64,000 nucleotides of DNA. Source: Chrysomallon squamiferum. Its lineage: Eukaryota; Mollusca; Gastropoda; Neomphalida; Peltospiridae. How positions within the stretch are numbered: position 1 is the first letter of the stretch; the number at the start of each line of letters is the position of its first letter. The DNA lies in assembly GCA_012295275.1 (NCBI GenBank), contig CM022667.1, positions 836,443-900,442 of the forward strand, written 5' to 3'. Below, one piece after another: positions 1-12,416 of the stretch. The position numbers and the translations under genes are program-made. Under the pieces are notes generated by a model, which made no database searches, was not told where the DNA came from, and worked only from the letters and a program-made list of their open reading frames with translations.

Positions 1-353
1 TTAAAAAAAAAAAAAAAAAACATTACAGATATTTAAAAAAATAAGTAAATAAATAAATAAAAGAATGATATTTTTAATTTTTGTTTCTGTAACTAATTAT
101 TTGAAAAGATTCTTGCAGGATCTAAAGGTTGTAAAAAAAAGTGATATTTATGCATATAATAGCAGTGATGAAAATAAAAATGTTGTATAGTAACAGGTGA
201 GTGATAATGAAGATGTATCTCGCTTGTTATATCAAGTAATTAAATATATGTGTACATATTAAAAAGAGCAGAAATGGATTTTTATAATTATCAAATTGTA
301 AAAAAAAAAATAATGGAATATTTGTCACAAATTGGGTGAAATACTGAGAGGAA

Positions 354-396
<43 letters not shown>

Positions 397-1732
397 TTTA
401 TTTTTTATATTAGAAATGGCCAGCTGTACATGAGAAGTGCACTTTCAGTATGTTGTGAGTTTTCTTACAGAGGTTAAAAATAATTTTAATTGTAAATCAA
501 GGTTATATGAGAAACGGTGTACGTGCAATTTTGGATGTTTAAATTTAGAAGTTTTCTTTATGAATATTAGCTAATTGGTAATCAAATTATGAATTTTTTT
601 TTTCTGTTACTGGCTTGTTCTGTTTTACTATTTAATTATTCAGTTATTTTCATTTAGCAAACATTTTAAGCTAGCTAATATCTAGAGAGTTGATTAAAGG
701 AATGTATGAGTTAAACCATGTAGAATATTGGTTGTATATGCTATTGCTGGCTGGTTAATATCTTTACTGACTATATGACTGCAGAATGTTGCATGTGGAT
801 AGTCATTGTTAGTGGATAGCATGTTATATTAATAATTAACTAGCTGATACCAATTGTGTGCCTAAATTAAACCTCTAATTGAGGTTGATAACAATAGCTG
901 GGGGATAGTTACTTTCATTGTATTGACCAAAGACATTTAAAAGTTTGTTAATGAAAGTGAGAAAAAAAAATGGTGTTTAGTTTATATTAATTGATGTGTT
1001 TTAAATTCTGTAGTTTTAAAATTTAAAATTTCGTTTCTTCTGTTTATTAATTTTAAAATCAATATTATTACTGTTGTTTTTCATTATTTCTTTAACTGAT
1101 AGTAATTTGACAAAAGGAATGATGTATAGTTTATTCATCAATAAAACCATTTCACACCAAGTTAACTTGAAAATCTTTATAAAATAGTTGAGATAGGTTT
1201 TATTTGTCCAGTAGTTAGGGGTTTTTTGTATTGTTTTTTTTTTAAATTAAAGTAATTTTTTTTTTTTTTTAAACCATATACCCTGCACAAATGAATCAGT
1301 CAAATTATTTTCATTTTTCTAGTCTTTTTATCAACTACCAATAATTAAATAACAATAAAAAAAAAAATTCAAGAGATGGATCAAGAATTACTATTTTGGT
1401 GCATGATTCTCAATTATTTTTTTTTTATTTTTTAGTTAGGATTCTGTTTCTAATGCATTAGTAGTAATAGTAGTAATAATAATAATTATTATTATTAATG
1501 CTGTGCTTCTGGTATTAAAAGGCAGATGTTAAAAGTAAATGTAAGCAATACCATCAGATATGTTACTTTCTAAAATCTTACAACTATTGTTCAAAGAAAA
1601 ACTGTGGAGAAGAGAAAGATCAGACTGGCTTTCTGAATTACCCTGAATATTTATTCTAGAACATTCTTAGTATATTTTAGTGTTTATTGTTATGCAGTTA
1701 TGTGAAATTTCAAATCTCCCGCTGTATATGTA

Positions 1733-1774
<42 letters not shown>

Positions 1775-4700
1775 CTCATGCAGTTGTATATTATGTATAA
1801 ATAATAATATTTATGAACGAAATTGATGTTTCGGTGTATGACTATAAATGAAATGCTTCTTTTTTCTCTTTCATTTCGTTTCTTTTGTTTCTTTGTATGT
1901 TACAAATGATGATGTCTATCTCTGAAGAAGAATATTATTTTTGTTTGGACGATTATGAGATGCACTTGTATTAAACATAACTAATAAATATACTGGGAGT
2001 GGATGAGATCATTTTTGTGAGGCTTGTACAGATTATACATTTATTATTTTACAATTCTTAAAACACAAGTATTTATTTCATAGTGTATCAGTAGAATGGC
2101 ATTGATTATAAAATGTTGTTATTCAGATCTTTACATCTTGTTCATGACATGAGAGGATCCTTAACCTTTAAACCAGGAGCTTAATTGATACATGAGAATT
2201 AACATTTCTTCACCTAACACTCCAGAAACCTAACAGTCCAGTCCACATGAAATATGGGGGAATGTTATTAAATTTTATCAAGAAGCCAGAATGTCACAGA
2301 ATTTTCAATATTTTTATCCAGGAACTTAATGGTTATACTATAATCCCAAACATTTTATTTTATTTGAATAACAAATTCTTAACAGCAACTAATATTATTA
2401 AAGGTTAATACCCTTTGCAGTCATTGGAACCATTTTTGTTTTCCTATCCTCTTTATCAATGAAGTATACATTTGTAATTTTGTGTTAGAATATTTTTTTC
2501 CATTAAGAATAATTCAACTATTTTCAATTTAAAAAATTAAAAAATAAATAAATAGAATGTTGTGGGGATCTTTAAGTTTATCTAGGAGCCTGAATGGGAT
2601 GTGCTAATCCTTATTTTATCATCTAGGATAGGGGAGGTCCACATGACATGATATGAGGATCATTAATATATTATTCCATGAACCTGAATAATATAGGAGA
2701 CCATCCACATATTATGTAGGAGAATTACAACATTTGAGTATCCTTAACTTAATTTTATCTTTAATTAAAAAAAAGGTTAGAGATAAAATGATGTAATTTT
2801 AACAATGAGTTCTTTAATCTTGGATCTTGATTTACAGTGCTATAGATTACTTGACCACAAACTAACTGATCAATGCCATCACCTTGTTTCTTTTCTATAT
2901 AATCTGATTTGAAAAGAAATCTTTTTGGGTTTTTTTTTTTTTTTTTTCTTTATAAATTGGTTTGAAATTTGTTTACAGGTAGTGATGTTACTTGTAAATA
3001 TGGTTGGAAAACAAATGGTGATTATTTTTGTTTTCTATATCTCTTTTTGTGCTTTTTACAAATGTGTACATAGTAAATATTGCTATATATTTTATTTCTA
3101 TAAATACTATACCAAGGAAATAAATAATCTGTAATAATAATAATAACCTGTAACTCTCTTTTTTAAATAGCTGTGTAATAATATATGGTTTAGTTATTTG
3201 AAAGGGCAATCAACCCTTTGATTATTTAGTTATTTAACATCCCCAGTTACTTCAAAATGAAATGGAGATGTTATTTATTATTACTGTACATGATTATGAT
3301 GATGATGATGATAATGATGAAGATGATGAAGATGATGTTGTTGTTGTATTTTGTACATACATGTTATGCCAGTTTGCACAATGAAATGTGGTATGTGCTT
3401 TATTATATATTTGGGATAATGTCTTTTATTTTAATTTTTTTTTTAATTCTTCTTTTCTTTTCTAAACAAACTAACAAACAAAAATATATATACAGAGAGA
3501 GAAAGCTTACTAAATTACATAATATAGATCAGCTAGTTTATTTCAGGCAAAATTAAAATAAAATCTTAAAATGATTTGTATACTTTTATATTATTATTTA
3601 AAATTTAAGTGTTGAAATAATTTTTCACATTATTAGCTATTAAAATGAATTGCATTTTTAAATTTTTCTTGTTGTGTACTTAATAATAAATAAAAAATTA
3701 TATATTCAGTGGGATTTTTTATGTATATATCTATTACAAGTAATTAATAAATGACATTAATTAACCAAGCATTGTCAAAGTATCTCTTTTTTTTTTTTTT
3801 TTTTTTTATAAGCAAGAAATTCTACATCTCAAATTTGGTGTCCTTGTTTCTTTATTAGAAATCACAGTTTAAAAATAATTTGAAAAAAAATAAAATCAAA
3901 TAGAATGTAACCTGTGATTTCAAAAACAGCAACAGATGTTGAATAAAACATACATCTGCCTTTAACATGAATAAATTCTAAAAGTGAATTCTGTTCACAA
4001 GTATTAGAGTATTTATAGCTAACACTTAGGGAGACAATGTTAAGGTATCTTTCAGTACAGTTAAGCAAACATATATATTTTTTTTTTCATATTTGAGATG
4101 GGAAGGGGGAAAAATTAATGAGACAGTTAAATATATTTTTTAAGTATTTTCTTGATTTTATTATTATTGTGTAAAATTATATTTAAAATGAAGCCACATC
4201 TTTTTACATACACAAAGGTGTATTGTATATATATTAAAAGTTTCGTGATTTTTTTAAAATAAATAAAGCAGAATTTTGTTTTTCTTAAACCTGTTTTACA
4301 TATTAGACTAAATCTGCATAAATAAATATATTTAAATCTTTTTTTTCTTTTTTTTTTTTTTTTATTTATTTATTTATATAAATTAATAAATGTTTGTTAT
4401 ATTTGTATCTGCATACCAGAAAAATCAATCAAAATAATTTTGTTAAAATTAACTGAGAGAGGTAGCTAGTCTTCCCTGGTATATATAGATATATATTCAT
4501 GGTATTAACTAGCCTGGTTCATATTGCTTTTTATGTAATACCTGTTGTAACTCAACAGTTTTGCACTTAACAAAACCAACAACCTGACTTAGTTACATTA
4601 TTTTTTATCTTATTATACATGTTTATTTCCTACTGTAATAAAGGCACTAACCTCAATTAAATTTTCAGTGACTGTAACAAATAAAACTTCTGTTATTGTT

Positions 4701-5776
4701 ATTTTATACATGATAAAATTCTAATATGATATAATTAAAACAAAATTGTTGTTAAAACAATCAAGAAGCTAAATTAAAGTTTTTCCCAACTTGTAAAAAT
4801 TGTGTGTTTGTGTTTGAATTTATTTCATATTTAGAGTAATGGTTCGGTTAATGTGTATAATATTTAATATAGAAGTAAAAAGTTTTTTAAAATTTATTTT
4901 GGTGACTTCTTGTGGTTTATTTTCAACATAAATGTTTGCTTCCTATTCAAATTTTGGTTTTTCACCAGCTGCAAAGTAACCAATAATTTCAGAAATTATT
5001 TTTTACTATAAAATACTATTATTATCATTATTTGTTTTTAATTTATTTATTTATTTATTTATTTATTTATTCTATTATTATCCCAATTTAAAAAAAAAAA
5101 ATTAAAAAATGTTTTACTTCTTTGAGCCCTTTTTCAAAAAATATTTTCTGTTATAAATAAAAATAAATAAAGACACCCATTAAAATATTAAAACCTATGC
5201 ATGACAGTCTAAAATATTTTCTATGGATTATAAAAACGAATATAATTAAAAATACAATCTAAAATTAAATTTCTTTAATTTTTATCTGTCTTTTTCTTTT
5301 TCTTTCTTTCTTTCTTTCACTCACTACGTGAGTATGTTGTACTTCTTGTTGCTTTGTTTAATCACACTGGCACTAGTAGACTGATTAACATTATTAATAG
5401 CCTATACTGTTGCTGTGAATAAAGCTGTTTACTATATTTTATAGTGTTGAAAAGTGTTCATTTATATTTCTGTTTTTATTATTTTATAATCTCTTTTTCT
5501 TCTTTCTTTTTTCTGTTTTAAAGACTGTGATATATGAATACATATTACACGTGTGTTATACGGGTCCTGTCAACTTTTATACCAGGCTGCATAGACAGAG
5601 CTGGTATTGATATGTTTTACAATCATCAACATTTACAAGTTACTATCAACAATGGATAAGTTTATCAATACAGTTATTTTTACATCAAGCAGCCCATGTT
5701 AATGCAACAAAAGAAAACAGCTTACAAATAATTATCAGATGTGTCAAAAATCAGTTAAAATAGATATGCTTACAAA
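1..5776. other. AT-rich non-coding region, no gene recognised
   Basis: No exon with plausible splice sites or recognisable protein was found on either strand. It contains homopolymer tracts (a T run near 357-390, others near 3786-3808 and 4350-4364), an (AT)n tract near 1735-1767, (TTTA)n near 5041-5070 and scattered trinucleotide runs. Open frames here, such as 2925-3134 and 3257-3556, are T-rich or microsatellite-derived and are not credible proteins. A more complex stretch at about 5530-5760 has no open frame with splice sites; its nature is unknown. Confidence 0.6.
2090..2760. repeat. degenerate long-period tandem repeat
   Basis: Phrases of the form CCACATGA..ATGRGGATC..TTTATC.AGGARCCTGAAT recur imperfectly at about 2145, 2245, 2320, 2560, 2640 and 2690. 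They suggest an old, decayed tandem array with a period near 60-110 bp. Divergence is high and the borders are approximate. Confidence 0.4.
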
Positions 5777-6115
5777 CAGGTTAAGGATTTTTGTCAAAAA
5801 TGCCTAGGATGACAAGTATTTAAAATTTCTGAATATTTCAGATTTAGGAATTTAAGGTTCATAACTTGCAAATAGGATGTAAGACTAAAGACAAATTCCA
5901 TTTATTTTTCACATACAGTTTGTATAATTTATTTGTATAAATAGGCTGCAGGATTTTTTTTCTTATGTTACTTTTAATAATTTGTTCATGAAGTTACATC
6001 AGTATATGATAAACCACCTGAAAACTAAAATGTCACCATTTCAACAGTTGAGAAAAAGTTTTGGCTTTCTGAACTTCTTGCATTTTGAAATTTTGGATAA
6101 AGAATCCTCAAACTA
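5777..6115. mobile_element. Tigger/pogo-like nonautonomous DNA transposon (MITE), copy 1
   Basis: The element opens with CAGGTTAAGGATTTTTG and closes with GGATAAAGAATCCTCAAAC, which are imperfect terminal inverted repeats of the form GGTTGAGGATCC..TTATCC. The interior has no coding capacity. From memory, ends and interior (for example around 5880-5925 and 5975-6050) resemble mammalian Tigger7/MER44-class nonautonomous elements of the Tc1/mariner-pogo group; this was not checked against a database. A diverged second copy in the same orientation lies at 9493-9773 inside the NEK11 gene. An intact TA target duplication could not be fixed. Confidence 0.6.
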
Positions 6116-6185
6116 CATCAGAAAGTCACACATTTATTGATAAATAATGTAAAATATACACGTTTATCTAAATATTTTCTGCCAA

Positions 6186-6483
6186 GCTTTTCTGCAGATA
6201 GAATCAAGAGATATGTTAACAAGAACATTTCTCTGGCAATCTTGGAAGTAAAGACTAATTTCTGGATTTCCCAGTTTTCTTAACTAATAAGCAATACATA
6301 AAATATAAAATAAACAATAAAAAGTAAAGAACAATATTGTATTTAACGGACACAAAATTAATACATTTCTAAAGACAGTTTCATGGTATTGTACCTAGTT
6401 ACATTTTGCATGGAACCAGTCCCATAATATGTCAAGATCAGAATGTTCTTTGATGCATTCTGCTGCTTCTATTGTCATACTAG

Positions 6484-6515
<32 letters not shown>

Positions 6516-6539
6516 TCAGTAATACTGCTAATACTACTA
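6186..6539 (-). repeat. 350-bp inverted repeat, left arm
   Basis: This segment is the near-identical reverse complement of 11621-11971, ending at GCTTTTCTGCAGATA on the outside and at ATACTACTA on the inside. It includes a (CTA)n microsatellite. On the minus strand it holds a conserved open frame: a serine run followed by [19 protein letters not shown] and a short tail ending FHAKCN and a stop. The other arm keeps the same frame with one residue change seen (E to D). It may be a dispersed repeat family or a duplicated gene end; no family was recognised. Confidence 0.75.
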
Positions 6540-6976
6540 GTGTCTACAACCTTTACATTACAATCACTGCTATTACTGCTGCTGTTTTTTATAATACTAC
6601 TACTACTACTAATAATAATATTATTATTATTATAACTTATATATATATTTTTTTTTCTATACTTCAATCCATACTGACAAATAAGGATTTATAGCTACTA
6701 AGGATGGATCAATAAACTGATAAATCAATTCCTACAAATGCCATGGGGCTTTTTAATATACAGCTGAGTTACATATATACATATATGTCAAAATATTCAG
6801 TAAAGTATGTTGTACTATGTTCCCAGTTAGTAACTAGATAAACTGTAATGGACCTGAATAAAAAATTAAGTTCTATCTCTTATATTTCAATACAGTTTCG
6901 TTAAATAAAGTTAATTTAACAATTTCGAATTTATAGTAGTTTATGTTCACCTACCAAAAGGTTATTTGGAAAACAG

Positions 6977-7008
<32 letters not shown>

Positions 7009-7440
7009 TTGTTATTATTCTTATTCTTATTATTCTTATTATTATTTCAAATGTCATAATACATAGGACAATAAAATGATTTATTAATAGAAATTAAAAA
7101 TAAATTTGGTTGCATGTTTATTACTACTACTACTACTACTATATTAAGAGCTTTCACGTAATAGCGAAAACAATGACACAATAAAATTATAGATGATAAG
7201 TCAGCATTTTTATATATGTAGACTACCTTGTCCTTATCGTTATTACGTAACATTGACCTAGTTTTGTTACTGAAATAACAGGCAGTATTAATCCATTTAC
7301 GTTTCCTTGTGACCTACATTAATAATGTAATTACATCTAATGAGTCTGTGCTTTGAAACCCGATATTAACCAAACGTTGACAAAGCATCTTAATGACACA
7401 CACACACATCAACATAAATTGTACTAGAAAAGCAGACGAC
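6540..7440. other. AT-rich spacer upstream of NEK11
   Basis: Contains (ACT)n near 6597-6611, (TAA)n near 6979-7009, a short (ACT)n near 7122-7140 and otherwise unremarkable AT-rich DNA. The flanking base composition becomes less AT-biased from about 7400 onwards, towards the NEK11 promoter. No gene was seen. Confidence 0.5.
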
Positions 7441-8106
7441 GCAAATTGGCTTAAGGCGCATGCGCTCTATTCCACATGTCGTCATCATTTTCATTTTTTG
7501 TTTTAGTATGTACTAATATCAGACATTGTTTTTCTTTAATAAACAAATACATCTACTCGTGACATTACATTAAGTATTCTTTTTTTTTTTTCAAAAAGAA
7601 TGTTACTCATCAACGTTAAGCATACGATGCAACGATACTACGACAACGGCAACTCGGTAACAAAGGACGCCAAAATGGCTGATTGACTGAACAATGTTTT
7701 GGTATTCGGTTCTTTGTAAAACGATTGTTATACAGAAAAGCCGGCGACATGAACTATGTTGTGGATGTCACAGCTATTCACAACATGTTCTAGAACATTG
7801 TTTTTGATGTGATGTATTATCTGTTGTGAGTGACACATTGTAAAACATCGTTAAATTCTGTGGTTAATTTTTACGAGATTTGACTGTGAGACTTTCAGGT
7901 ATCCCAAAAACTATTTTATTTTAAAAAATATAATAATAATACGCTAGAAGAAAAACTAATATAAATTGAAGATGTAAAAATAAAATGCGAAAGTTTCTCA
8001 ATTTACAAACAAGTTACATTTCAAATTAACAAAAACTATCAAAATAAAGTAATTTATTTTCATAAAGGATTTTTGAACAACATTTTTACCAACTAAAGAC
8101 GTTCAG
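7440..8106 (+). promoter_or_regulatory. putative NEK11 promoter and 5' leader
   Basis: This stretch has more CpG and complex sequence than its surroundings. It carries a perfect NRF-1-type palindrome GCGCATGCGC at 7456-7465, a YY1-like CAAAATGGCT at 7671-7680 and a 14-bp perfect palindrome ATGTTCTAGAACAT at 7785-7798 containing TTCTAGAA, the core of a heat-shock element. A possible leader-exon donor CAG|GTATCC lies at 7899, with a weak acceptor TTCAG ending at 8106 just before the start codon. NRF-1 and YY1 motifs are typical of broadly expressed TATA-less promoters. The transcription start is not known. Confidence 0.5.
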
Positions 8107-8118
8107 ATGAAAGAATAA
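8107..8118 (+). promoter_or_regulatory. minimal upstream ORF overlapping the NEK11 start codon
   Basis: ATGAAAGAATAA occupies 8107-8118, and its TAA shares one base with the NEK11 ATG at 8118-8120 (TAATG). A start-Lys-Glu-stop reading frame ending on the main start is suited to termination-reinitiation. The main ATG has A at -3 and G at +4, a good initiation context. Whether 8107 lies in the mRNA depends on the unproven acceptor just before it. Confidence 0.45.
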
Positions 8119-8917
8119 TGGCTCCAAGCAGACCCTCAAAGGACAGGGAAACCAATTCTGCCAGAATACTTGCCAACAGATATGAAATTGCGGGAAAACT
8201 TGGAAGTGGGAATTTTGGCACAGCGTTTCTTTGCAAAGACCTAAAGAATAACGATGAATTGTAAGTAAATTTAGTAAAATAATGTAAATGTTGCAAGGCT
8301 TATATTTATTGTCTTGTTATTAGGACTTCACATCACAATATCCTTTACTTTTCCCAGACTGATAATTTACATGTTCTCTGTTTACAATAATTTTATTATC
8401 CTGCTTAAAACAATAACACCTGTTAACAATGTAACATATCTGCCAACAGACTTCATGAAAATAGAAATCAAAGCATTGATTCTTATCTCACCACATGATA
8501 AAAATAAAAATATTTGATGCATATTAAATGACATTGAAAAAAACAACAACAAAAAAACCTCTCAAAACCTCCAATTAATAACGAAAGAAAAACAATAACA
8601 ATAAAAAATAAAAATAATAATAATATTAAATAATAATCAATTTGTTATTGGTATTTTTAATTTTTAATTTTTTTAAAAATTTTTACAAAAATATTATTCG
8701 AGTATTATATTGAAATAATTATTGCTTTACTGATATTAGTATTATTAATGGAATCAATAGTATTTATGGCTATTGTATTAGTAGTAATATTAATAATAGC
8801 TGTTTAATTAGTGGTGTGATTTTAATGTAGAATTAGTAGTTACAATAGTGGTTATACTATTAAAGTGATTCTTGACTTGAAAGGTTTACCATTTTAAAAT
8901 AATCAATAAAAAACAGT

Positions 8918-8948
<31 letters not shown>

Positions 8949-9193
8949 TTAATAAATATTAATAAATATTAAAAGTATTCACCAGCATTTTATTATATTA
9001 ATTTTCTGACATTAATTTACAAAGACTGTACACCAATGATGCAAAATATTTTATGATGATATATAGTTATTGACCACCACCACCATCATCAGCAACATCA
9101 TCATCATTTTACCATCACCACAACCTCCACAATCATCATCATCATTATTATTATTATAATTATAATTATTATTATTATTTTATTATTTTATTA

Positions 9194-9242
<49 letters not shown>

Positions 9243-12210
9243 AATTTTTTCTTTCAGAAAAGTTCTAAAGGAGATATCTGTAGGTAACCTGCAACCTGAT
9301 GAAACAGTAGATGCTATGCATGAAGCCAGACTTCTCTCAAAGCTTGATCACCCCAGCATTGTCAAATTCCATGACAGTTTCATAGATGGAGAGTTTTTCT
9401 GTATTATCACTGAGTACTGTGAGGTAACGGTCGTATCTACCAGCATGGTGGAAAATATCAAAACATCTATGTAAAAAATATATTTTGTTTCTGTGTAAGC
9501 ATTCCTTAACTAAAAATGCTAGGGAACCAGGAATATTTCAGATTCCAGAATTTTTTTTGAGATTTTGGTGTATAAGGAGATAGAATATGATCAAAGTGTA
9601 AATGTAAAACTCATTGTTATTTTGTATATAGCTTGTACAGATAGTCTGATGGTATTTCGTATAATAATATTTATAAAATGTTTGCATGACTTTGAGATTT
9701 GTGAACATTCTGAAAAGGTTTTGAATTTTGGAGCTTTTGGGATTTTTAAATTTCAGATAAAGGATCCTCAACCATTACTACCTTATTTTAATTACTGCAA
9801 GTGATATTATTTTAATGTTTTACTTATTTGCATACTTCTTTTTATTATAAGTGATACTGTTGTAAATTTTTAACTTATTTTTTTTACTAGAAGTGATACT
9901 ATTATAATTTTTTACATATTTTTATTACTACAAGTGCTGACATGGTACTATTATAATGTTATATTTTGCTCACTAGGGTGGGGACTTGGACCACAAGATA
10001 AACCAGTGTAGGAAGAACAAAACAAGGATAGATGAGAACACAGTGCTGGACTGGCTGGTGCAGTTAGTCCTTGCTGTCCACTACATGCACAGCAGACGAG
10101 TCCTTCACAGAGACCTGAAAACCAGGTAAAGTGTTCCAGATAGAACAGGTTGTATTTCTTATGTGTTATATCTCAGATTCCTTTTATTTGTTATATGTCA
10201 GAGACATAGCAGGATCTTTCCTTTAACATCCTTTATATGTTATATCTCAGATTCCATTTAACATCCTTTATATGTTATATCTCAGATTCCATTTAACATC
10301 CTTTATATGTTATATCTCAGATTCCATTTAACATCCTTTATGTGATAGCAGGTTCTTCCCTTTAACATCATTTCAGATACATAGCAGGTTTTTCTTTTAA
10401 CATGTTTTAACATGCATAGCAGGTTCTTCCCTTTAACATCTTTTTGTGTTATATTTCAGATACATAGCAGGTTTTTCCCTTTAACATCCTTTATTTGTTA
10501 TATTTCAGATACATAGCAGGTTTTTCTTTTAACCCTTTAACATCATTTAGCAGGTTCTTCCTTTTAACATGTTATTTCAGATGCATAGCAGGTTTTTCCT
10601 TTTAACATCCTTTATGTGTTATATGTATTTGTTATTATAATATTATAATATTATATGAAAATTATGGTACATGTTTAAAATAAAAATGAAAAAATATAGA
10701 TACACATATACATAAACATATACACCCATATATACCCATATATACATACATACATACATACATACATATACATACAAGCAGACACATACATATATGCATC
10801 CTATAACAACAAACAAACCAGAGATATGATTGTCTATTCATGTGTGTGTGTTTCTGTACACACACATCTATGACTAAGCATTTTAAAATGAGCAAAAAAC
10901 ATATATCTTCATGAGCAACAAGATACTATGAATTTATATCTTACACATTTCAAAATATGCAGTAATTACTAATGGCTGATGACATATTTCTTTTTGAGAG
11001 AACCAAATGATTAATCATACTAAAATGTTCTCTTTTCCTTTTCAGAAATATCTTTTTGAAGAACAACATGATAAAGATAGGAGATTTTGGAATATCACGA
11101 ATTCTGATGGGTACCACTGACCTGGCTTCCACATTCACTGGTACACCTTACTACATGAGCCCCGAAGTCTTAAAACACGAAGGGTACAACTCAAAATCTG
11201 ACGTTTGGTGAGCTGATATGTTAATTAATAATAATGCATGAAGGCTGACAAAAAATGTTCTTCTATTATAATTTTTTTTTCAAAAATAGGAATGTAAAAA
11301 AAAATCATGTCTGAATAAATAATTGCAGAGTTGTTACTTTCATAAGCTTTTTTTTGAAAAATCCCTGAATCGTAACCTGTGTGCATTATTGTCGTATTTG
11401 CAGGTCCATTGGCTGTATAGTGTTTGAAGTGTGTGCCTTAGATCATGCATTTTTTGGACAGAGTCTGATGGCAGTCATGTACAAGATAGTAGAAGGAGAT
11501 CCACCAGATTTACCAAGTACATACTCCAAGGACCTCAACAGTGTTTTCAAAAAGTGAGTCTTTTGTTTAAGCAGTGTTAATTATACACAGTAGCAATATA
11601 TAACCATATATATGTATATATAGTAGTATTAGCAGTATTACTGATAGTAGCAGTAGTAGTAGTAGTAGTAGTGCTAGTATGACAATAGAAGCAGCAGACT
11701 GCATCAAAGAACATTCTGATCTTGACATATTATGGGACTGGTTCCATGCAAAATGTAACTAGATACAATACCATGAAACTGTCTTTAGAAATGTATTAAT
11801 TTTGTGTCCGTTAAATACAATATTTGTCTTGACTTTTAATTGTTTATTTTATATTTTATGTATTGCTTATTAGTTAAGAAAACTGGGAAATCCAGAAATT
11901 AGTCTTTACTTCCAAGATTGCCAGAGAAATGTACTTGTTAACATATCTCTTGATTCTATCTGCAGAAAAGCAGTGATTCAGTTAACGCAATATAAATAAT
12001 TTACACAGTATAAAGATGTCAGTTTAATATCAAATGTAATAATTTATACAATATGAAGACATAGTTATATATATTTATTTCACGCATACGTATGTAAGTA
12101 AGTTATGAGAAGTTTGCATATAACTTTTCAGAATGCTTGAGAAGGATCCAGACCAGAGGCCATCTGCTAAAGAAATTACAAAAATACCCTTTGTTGCAGC
12201 ACACATATCT
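8118..12210 (+). CDS. NEK11: NEK11 exons 1-6: protein kinase domain
   Basis: These exons encode roughly residues 1-283. Visible motifs are the glycine loop GSGNFGTA (about 29-36), the beta-3 lysine in KVLKEIS (K52), the catalytic loop HRDLKTRN (147-154), the metal-binding DFG (166-168), the activation segment [12 protein letters not shown] (182-193), and the [14 protein letters not shown] helix region. All catalytic residues are present, so the enzyme should be active. Donor sites are GTAAGT, GTAACG, GTAAAG, GTGAGC, GTGAGT and GTAAGT. Introns are short, from 196 to about 1000 bp. Intron 2 carries the second Tigger-like element, and intron 5 carries the right arm of the 350-bp inverted repeat. 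Confidence 0.95.
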
Positions 12211-12379
12211 GTAAGTTATATAACATTTTCTACAGAACTTAAAATTACATTACATATGGAAAACAGATCCCAATATATATATATTACAGTGTTATACACA
12301 TAATAATTAGAATTTTGTGTTAATTAATACATCAAAGAGTTCATTAAATGTCAGTATAATAATAATAATAAATTAAATA

Positions 12380-12416
<37 letters not shown>

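Noticed and set aside
7640-7665. GGCAACTCGGTAAC considered as an RFX X-box
   Set aside because: The two halves are in the same rather than inverted orientation, so it does not fit the X-box palindrome.
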